Below are positions 7,330 through 11,113 of a stretch of DNA of 11,113 bases, in pieces (the first letter of the stretch is position 1; every line of letters starts with the position of its first letter). The stretch lies in the NCBI GenBank assembly GCA_030531025.1, contig JAUMTV010000099.1, positions 1-11,113 on the forward strand, read 5' to 3'. Position numbers and translations under genes: made by a program. The notes under the pieces are model-generated. The model did not search any database. It saw only the letters and a program-made list of their open reading frames with translations, and had not been told where the DNA came from. Source of the stretch: Turicibacter sp. Its GTDB lineage: Bacteria; Bacillota; Bacilli; MOL361; Turicibacteraceae.

Positions 7330-7755
7330 TTGAAAAAGATAGGCTTATTTATAGGGATTATCGTAGTTGTCTTAGGATGTTATTTTATTTCCATTTATTC
7401 ATTCAGTTTAAATGAAAATATAGTTGGAAGTATTGAAGTACGTAAAAATGGAGAAGAGCGTATTGAACTATCTAAAGAGGAAGTATCTTATTTAGTTAGC
7501 GAACTAAATGACTTAAAATTCAAGGTTTTTAATAAAGACCTTGAGACAACAACAGATGCCACAGGGTATAAAGGTCCTCAAAAAAAGTTCCGTATCTTTG
7601 TGTTCGATAAAAATGGAAATGAATTAGCGGATATTCGTGTGTATGATGAGAAAAACATCTCTTACGTTAAAGAGTTTGACGGAAGTTTCACATTAGGATA
7701 TCATGCAACAAGTGGAGAGTTTGATTTAGAAAAGTTAAGCTCATTAATTGAATAA
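7330..7755 (+). CDS. Membrane-anchored or lipoprotein-like protein, unknown function
   Basis: A 141-residue protein that begins MKKIGLFIGIIVVVLGC, a basic start followed by a hydrophobic stretch to about residue 25. Cys17 in VLGC could be a lipobox, but the Leu at -2 is unusual and the hydrophobic stretch runs on past it, so a plain N-terminal anchor is equally possible. The rest is hydrophilic, rich in Lys and Glu and mixed strand/helix, and would lie outside the cell. I chose the TTG at 7330: GGAGG at 7316-7320 is nine bases upstream, whereas the in-frame GTG at 7321 touches that site directly. Family not recognised. It has its own promoter and terminator and so is a single-gene unit. Confidence 0.75.
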   Translation: MKKIGLFIGIIVVVLGCYFISIYSFSLNENIVGSIEVRKNGEERIELSKEEVSYLVSELNDLKFKVFNKDLETTTDATGYKGPQKKFRIFVFDKNGNELADIRVYDEKNISYVKEFDGSFTLGYHATSGEFDLEKLSSLIE

Positions 7756-7789
7756 AAAAAAGTGAAGATTGAGCATCTTCACTTTTTTC
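7754..7789. terminator. Bidirectional terminator between convergent genes
   Basis: GTGAAGAT (7762-7769) and ATCTTCAC (7775-7782) pair around a 5-base loop, flanked by a long A-run on the left and T6 on the right. It serves the membrane-anchored protein gene on the plus strand and the split MFS gene on the minus strand. Confidence 0.88.
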
Positions 7790-7805
7790 TGTTTTATCAA
7801 CATTT

Positions 7806-8135
7806 TTATCTAACACAGCTAATTATTAAAATTGCTAGACCAACCCAAGCAATACCATTTATATAAAAGGGAGTTTCTTGAGAAATATGTTCGTATAAAA
7901 TTCCACCTATGAGAGGATCCACAACCATTCCTAACTCACAAACTAAGGTATATTTTCCAAAAATTTGTCCTTTATAATATTTCTCATTCATCTGAGTGTA
8001 TATACCTTTTTCAGAAAGTGTATAAAGACTTGTTCCTATGGAAGAGATAAACCATAATCCAGATAATATCAAAATGGAATTAACTGTTGGAGTAAGGATG
8101 GTTACTACACTACAAATTATTACTCCGATAATCAT
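7806..8135 (-). CDS. MFS transporter, C-terminal part (split gene)
   Basis: The 109 residues contain about four hydrophobic segments and match the last third of a 12-helix major facilitator transporter: GTSLYTLSEKGIYTQ and a final helix ending LAILIISCVR. Its ATG (8133-8135) overlaps the TGA of the N-terminal part (8132-8134) as ATGA, so it could be translated by coupling. More likely it is the continuation of one gene after a frameshift. No ribosome binding site of its own is evident apart from the A/G-rich AAAAAAAGAAAG. Alone it cannot form a transporter. Confidence 0.6.
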   Translation of the reverse strand: MIIGVIICSVVTILTPTVNSILILSGLWFISSIGTSLYTLSEKGIYTQMNEKYYKGQIFGKYTLVCELGMVVDPLIGGILYEHISQETPFYINGIAWVGLAILIISCVR

Positions 8136-8971
8136 AGCTTTCTTTTTTTAATATGATCTGAAAGTCTTCCAAGTTTATGGGCGCATAAACTCTCGACCAA
8201 GAGTGCAGGGAAAAATGCTAGTCCTAAGATTACGATACGATTAGAAAATTTTTGTTGGATATATATCATAAAAATAGGGCTTAACATAGAAGCTAAAGTT
8301 GAACTAAGAAAAATTATTAATAATAAATACATATTCTCTTTTGAGAGCTTCTGTTTTTCATAACTATTAGTTAAAAAAGTATAGTTTGTTATCTTAAAAT
8401 CCTTGATTAGAATCACTAAAGCATATAATGAAGATAAAGAAAAAATTAAAAATAATATTTTCCACCCTTTTATAAATGGTGTAATTGAGAGAATGATAAA
8501 AGCTAAAATGCATCCATAGATGTTTCCCGTAGACTTGGCTGAATTGATTTTTCCGAACTGTTCTGAAATAGTATTTAATTCAGTCGTGTTTGATATGACT
8601 GTATGTGTACAAATGGTCATAAAAGCTATTGCGAGGCCTTGGAATGTTCGAGCTATATAAAGGGATAGAGTCGTATTTGAAATTGAAAATAAGATAAATG
8701 AGATTGAAAATGAAATGATAGAGGTAATTAAAATGAACTTTGTCCCTACTTTATCAATTAAACTTCCTATAATAGGTCTAAGTATTATGAGTATAAAGGA
8801 AATCCATGAAAAAAGACCTGTTATTTGAATCGCACTCATATCCATAGTTTTGCTATATATAGGTAGTAAAAAAGATAGTACTCCTCCAGATAATGAGGTT
8901 AAAGTTAGTATTTTTCTTAATGTAAACCTTTCTTCCCTAATACTATTCATATTTTCTCTTCTTTTCCTCAT
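8132..8971 (-). CDS. MFS transporter, N-terminal part (split gene)
   Basis: The 279 residues carry about eight membrane helices. The MFS signature in the loop after helix 2 is GSLIDKVGTK (69-78), a match to G-x-L-x-D-x-x-G-x-[RK]; a second copy, GRLSDHIKKRK, lies at the end, as expected between helices 8 and 9. The frame then stops at TGA. Together with the next fragment it would make about 388 residues, the normal MFS length. The substrate cannot be told; drug or sugar efflux is typical. The start at 8971 has GGAG 13 bases upstream, rather far; ATG 8948-8950 (Met8) is an alternative. The gene is especially AT-rich. It is either a recent pseudogene or expressed by slippage at the A7 run. Confidence 0.65.
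   Translation of the reverse strand: MRKRRENMNSIREERFTLRKILTLTSLSGGVLSFLLPIYSKTMDMSAIQITGLFSWISFILIILRPIIGSLIDKVGTKFILITSIISFSISFILFSISNTTLSLYIARTFQGLAIAFMTICTHTVISNTTELNTISEQFGKINSAKSTGNIYGCILAFIILSITPFIKGWKILFLIFSLSSLYALVILIKDFKITNYTFLTNSYEKQKLSKENMYLLLIIFLSSTLASMLSPIFMIYIQQKFSNRIVILGLAFFPALLVESLCAHKLGRLSDHIKKRKL
8143..8149 (-). other. A7 homopolymer at the MFS frame break (possible slippage site)
   Basis: On the coding strand the N-terminal frame reads ATT AAA AAA AGA AAG CTA TGA. A -1 slip on A-AAA-AAA-G, or one extra A in the transcript, turns this into K-K-K-K-A-M-I-I-G and joins the two MFS parts without a gap. A one-base deletion in an original A8 run explains the same picture. The sequence alone cannot separate these. 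Confidence 0.6.
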
Positions 8972-9072
8972 GATAAGATTAATTCTCCATTTTAGTTTAT
9001 AACTTCGATATGCTATTTAGTTATCATTAAAAAGAATAATAACTGGGACAGTTCTAGTTTTATAATCATTAG

Positions 9073-9103
9073 TGTTTGATTCTAACTTAGTACGAATCAA
9101 ACA
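9073..9103. repeat. 10-bp inverted repeat upstream of the MFS gene
   Basis: TGTTTGATTC (9073-9082) and GAATCAAACA (9094-9103) are perfect inverted copies separated by 11 bases. No T-run follows on either strand, so it is not a typical terminator. A third copy of the core, GAATCAAA, lies at 9216-9223. It could be a regulator binding site for the MFS gene, whose start is about 100 bases away, or a mobile element relic. The rest of 8972-9246 shows no gene. A small inverted repeat AACTG-GGA-CAGTT sits at 9041-9053. Confidence 0.5.
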
Positions 9104-9246
9104 TGTAAGAAATATCAATCGAATGTTGTTTTGCACTAGTTAACCATACTCAGAAGTGCTTTTTAAGTTATCAAGAGGGAAGTTTGTAAATTTTAATGAA
9201 GGCTAAATAAATCTTGAATCAAATGATGTTAGTTATTAATTAATAT

Positions 9247-9672
9247 TTATTGAAGTTCTTTAATTTTTTTGTTAATCTGTTGTGCTTGTTTTTTATTATA
9301 AAGATAGAAGATAAACCAAATAACAAAAGAGCAGGCAATATAAAATCCAGTGGTTAAGATAAAGGATAGAGGTCCGTTGTAAATTGGAATCCATCCTGCG
9401 ATAATAGCCGAGATGATGTAGATGATTAAACCAATTCCCATATGGATGCTGATTTTAAATGGCATAGAAAGTGTTGGATGACGGTAAATCATAGATGGGA
9501 GCGTAAAACCAATTCCAGCTATTATACTACATAAGATTTGAGTCATAAACCAAGTGCGTTCAAAGGTAATAGTTGGTTGTTGGTAAACTAACGCATAAAT
9601 TAAGAAAGTAAAGGTAAAAATGCTACACCCCCAGGCAAATCCGAAGGTCAGATGGTTTATAAATGTTTTCAA
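9247..9672 (-). CDS. DUF3021-type four-helix membrane protein
   Basis: A 141-residue protein with four predicted membrane helices (about 8-30, 41-62, 70-94 and 102-124) and a basic, Gln/Lys-rich cytosolic tail (NKKQAQQINKKIKEL). Size, helix spacing and position directly behind a small LytTR gene match the DUF3021 family. In streptococcal LytTR regulatory systems the membrane partner restrains the LytTR protein; I infer the same role here. I chose TTG at 9670-9672: AGGAG lies eight bases upstream, whereas the in-frame GTG at 9679-9681 overlaps that site. The gap to the LytTR stop is only 12 bases, so the two genes form one operon. No clear terminator follows. Confidence 0.8.
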   Translation of the reverse strand: MKTFINHLTFGFAWGCSIFTFTFLIYALVYQQPTITFERTWFMTQILCSIIAGIGFTLPSMIYRHPTLSMPFKISIHMGIGLIIYIISAIIAGWIPIYNGPLSFILTTGFYIACSFVIWFIFYLYNKKQAQQINKKIKELQ

Positions 9673-9684
9673 TAAAATCACTCC

Positions 9685-10119
9685 TTAAATTCCAAGATAA
9701 GTTTTAAATTTTGCTAAATAGCTGCGAGAAATATAATCTTTGCAGCCGTTTTTCATAACAAGAAGCATACTCCCGCTAAATGAGGGTTCAACATAGTTGA
9801 TTTGTTTCAAATTAATAATACATGTCTTTGAAATACGCATAAACGCTGAGCCTAAGATAGTTTCTAATTCATAAAGTCTTTTATTTGTCGTATAGTGTTT
9901 AGTCGCTGTATACAATGTCACTAGTTTATCTTCTGTACGAATTAAATAAATCTCTTCAATTGGAACAATCACAATTTTTTCTTGATCATAAACAACAAGA
10001 TTATGTTCTTTTTGTTTTAGCAATTGAAGTAGTTGTTGGATCTCTTCGCTTAAACTTGGTGCCTGAATAATAATCGTTGGTACTTCTAATTGTTCGTTGA
10101 TTTGAAGTTCAATTTTCAT
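9685..10119 (-). CDS. LytTR-type DNA-binding regulator without receiver domain
   Basis: A 144-residue protein. Residues about 48-143 form a LytTR domain: it starts IVPIEEIYLIRTEDK, carries the family motif FMRISKTCIINLKQI, and ends NGCKDYISRSYLAKFKTYLG, close to the usual nG-x-x-x-x-[IV]SR-x-Y pattern. The first 47 residues are a short helical region with no phosphorylation receiver, so it is not a response regulator. Such proteins bind direct repeats in DNA as dimers. GGAGGTGA lies just upstream of the ATG, a very strong site. The gene is followed 12 bases later by the DUF3021-type membrane protein, its likely antagonist. Direct repeats at 10182-10213 upstream suggest that it controls its own promoter. 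Confidence 0.9.
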   Translation of the reverse strand: MKIELQINEQLEVPTIIIQAPSLSEEIQQLLQLLKQKEHNLVVYDQEKIVIVPIEEIYLIRTEDKLVTLYTATKHYTTNKRLYELETILGSAFMRISKTCIINLKQINYVEPSFSGSMLLVMKNGCKDYISRSYLAKFKTYLGI

Positions 10120-10141
10120 TGATTCACCTCCTCATGCTTTT

Positions 10142-10147
10142 AGTATA
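10142..10147 (-). promoter_or_regulatory. Candidate -10 box of the LytTR operon
   Basis: On the minus strand TATACT lies 22 bases before the LytTR ATG. No good -35 box sits 16-18 bases upstream, which fits a promoter that needs an activator bound further upstream, such as at the direct repeats 10182-10213. Confidence 0.45.
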
Positions 10148-10181
10148 CGATATCCTTTTAGCAAAATCTTCTAAATTATGA

Positions 10182-10213
10182 TAAGTGGTAGGAATCTATA
10201 GCTAAGTGGTAGG
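10182..10213 (-). promoter_or_regulatory. Direct repeats, probable LytTR operator
   Basis: TAAGTGGTAGG occurs at 10182-10192 and again at 10203-10213, identical over 11 bases with a period of 21, two helical turns. Read on the minus strand they are CCTACCACTTA. LytTR proteins bind direct repeats of about 9 bases with 12-13-base spacers, so the geometry fits. The repeats end about 35 bases upstream of the -10 at 10142-10147, an activator position. Autoregulation by the LytTR protein is inferred. Confidence 0.6.
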
Positions 10214-10294
10214 TATAAAGTAGTAAGAAAGAATAAAAATAACTTTAAAGAGTGTGTCAAGGAAAGAGAGCTTATTTTTTAGCACTTAAAGGCC

Positions 10295-10323
10295 TTGTCC
10301 TTTCAGTTAATTTAAAGTAGACT
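10295..10323 (+). promoter_or_regulatory. Promoter of the HAD phosphatase gene
   Basis: TTGTCC (10295-10300) and TAGACT (10318-10323) are separated by the ideal 17 bases, each matching the sigma-A consensus at four positions. The start of transcription would be near 10330, about 26 bases before the ATG. Confidence 0.5.
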
Positions 10324-10355
10324 AAAGAAAAAAAGGAATTCAGGTGGAGAGAATT

Positions 10356-11113
10356 ATGAAATTATTTGCATCAGATTATGACGGAACATACTGGAAGCAT
10401 ACAGGAAAGGGCCAACTTGACTTGAAAAAAAATATAAAGATGACAAAAAGATGGCAAGAAGAAGGTCATTTATTTGTCTTTGCGACAGGGCGCCCTATTT
10501 CAATGATGCGATTTGAAGAGCGACTACATGGCATTGTCTATGATTATATTGTAGGACTAAATGGTGGAATCATTATTTCAAAAAGTGGCGAGATTTTATT
10601 TCGACAATCTATTGACGAAGCAGTGGCTCGAAAAATTATTAAAGTGGTACAAAAAGAGGATCTTTTACAATATGCTATCACGGATGGAATTTGCGGTCAT
10701 TATCAAACGACTTTTGGGTTAACGCATAAAACATTTTATTTATTTATGCTGTTTAAACTTTTTTTGAAGAAATATAATTTAACTTTAGAACAGTCATTAA
10801 AACGATCAGTCGTACAAATTTCAGTCAAAACGAAAAGCCATGAACAAGCCGTTGACTTTGCTAAGAAAATTAATAAAGAGTTTGGTAATCATGTCGTGGC
10901 TTATTCAAATTTAAGACATGTTGATATTGCAGCTAAAGGATTATCGAAAGCAACAGGAATTGAATATGTAGCGAAGCTACATCGTATTCAACCTGATCAA
11001 GTGTATTGCATGGGAGATAGTTTTAATGACGTTCCAATGTTTGAAGCATTTCATGGTTATACATTACCTGAAGCACGTGATGAAATTAAACGATGTGCAG
11101 AAAAAATCTTCGA
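10356..11113 (+). CDS. HAD superfamily (Cof-type) sugar-phosphate phosphatase, partial
   Basis: The 252 codons visible run off the right edge; Cof-type enzymes are usually 250-290 residues, so little is missing. All four HAD motifs are present: DYDGT with nucleophile Asp7 and acid Asp9, the TGR motif at 44-46 (motif II), Lys194 (AAKGLSKATGIE, motif III), and GDSFND at 220-225 with the magnesium-binding Asp residues. The segment between motifs II and III is a type IIB cap, which selects the substrate. The enzyme should remove phosphate from small sugar phosphates or similar metabolites in the cytosol; the exact substrate cannot be read. GGTGGAG lies just upstream of the ATG. It is divergent from the LytTR operon. 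Confidence 0.9.
   Translation, partial: MKLFASDYDGTYWKHTGKGQLDLKKNIKMTKRWQEEGHLFVFATGRPISMMRFEERLHGIVYDYIVGLNGGIIISKSGEILFRQSIDEAVARKIIKVVQKEDLLQYAITDGICGHYQTTFGLTHKTFYLFMLFKLFLKKYNLTLEQSLKRSVVQISVKTKSHEQAVDFAKKINKEFGNHVVAYSNLRHVDIAAKGLSKATGIEYVAKLHRIQPDQVYCMGDSFNDVPMFEAFHGYTLPEARDEIKRCAEKIF

Noticed and set aside
9041..9053. AACTG-GGA-CAGTT as an insertion sequence end
   Set aside because: It is only five base pairs long, and no transposase or partner end lies close by.
1..11113. CRISPR array, tRNA, rRNA or riboswitch
   Set aside because: I found no regularly spaced repeats, cloverleaf-like segments or recognisable riboswitch core on either strand.

Overview
The window is AT-rich, with strong GGAGG-type ribosome binding sites, very short intergenic gaps and several TTG starts. 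This fits a low-GC Bacillota (Firmicute). My impression is a gut lineage such as Turicibacter or a relative, but that is a guess from gene content and style, not a sequence match.

Layout. Bases 1-515 hold the probable last codons of an upstream gene, a hairpin terminator, and a minus-strand gene for a small cytosolic protein with two SH3-like repeats. A gene-poor stretch of about 460 bases follows, with candidate promoters and a 13-codon ORF behind a good Shine-Dalgarno. Bases 970-6326 form the main unit: a sigma-70-type factor with a C-terminal extension of about 390 residues, then two full-length ABC exporter half-transporters joined by a one-base TAATG overlap. A 73-residue two-helix membrane protein follows, with its own -10 box and a strong terminator. 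Bases 6778-7242 are the C-terminal remnant of an IS1595-type (ISXO2-like) transposase. Next is a membrane-anchored or lipoprotein-like protein of unknown function with an extended -10 promoter, ending in a bidirectional terminator.

The second half of the minus strand carries an MFS transporter split in two by a frameshift at an A7 run. Upstream of it is a two-gene operon: a LytTR DNA-binding protein without a receiver domain, then a four-helix DUF3021-type membrane protein. This pairing resembles the LytTR regulatory systems of streptococci (regulator plus membrane antagonist). Upstream of the LytTR gene are two 11-base direct repeats with a 21-base period, the geometry expected of a LytTR operator. 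A Cof-type HAD phosphatase reads divergently off the right edge.

How the genes may work together. The sigma factor probably switches on the adjacent exporter pair; its long extension may replace a separate anti-sigma factor as the sensing module (inference). The LytTR/DUF3021 pair probably controls its own promoter. The most interesting points are the extended sigma factor with its exporter, the LytTR direct-repeat operator, and the possible slippage site in the MFS gene.
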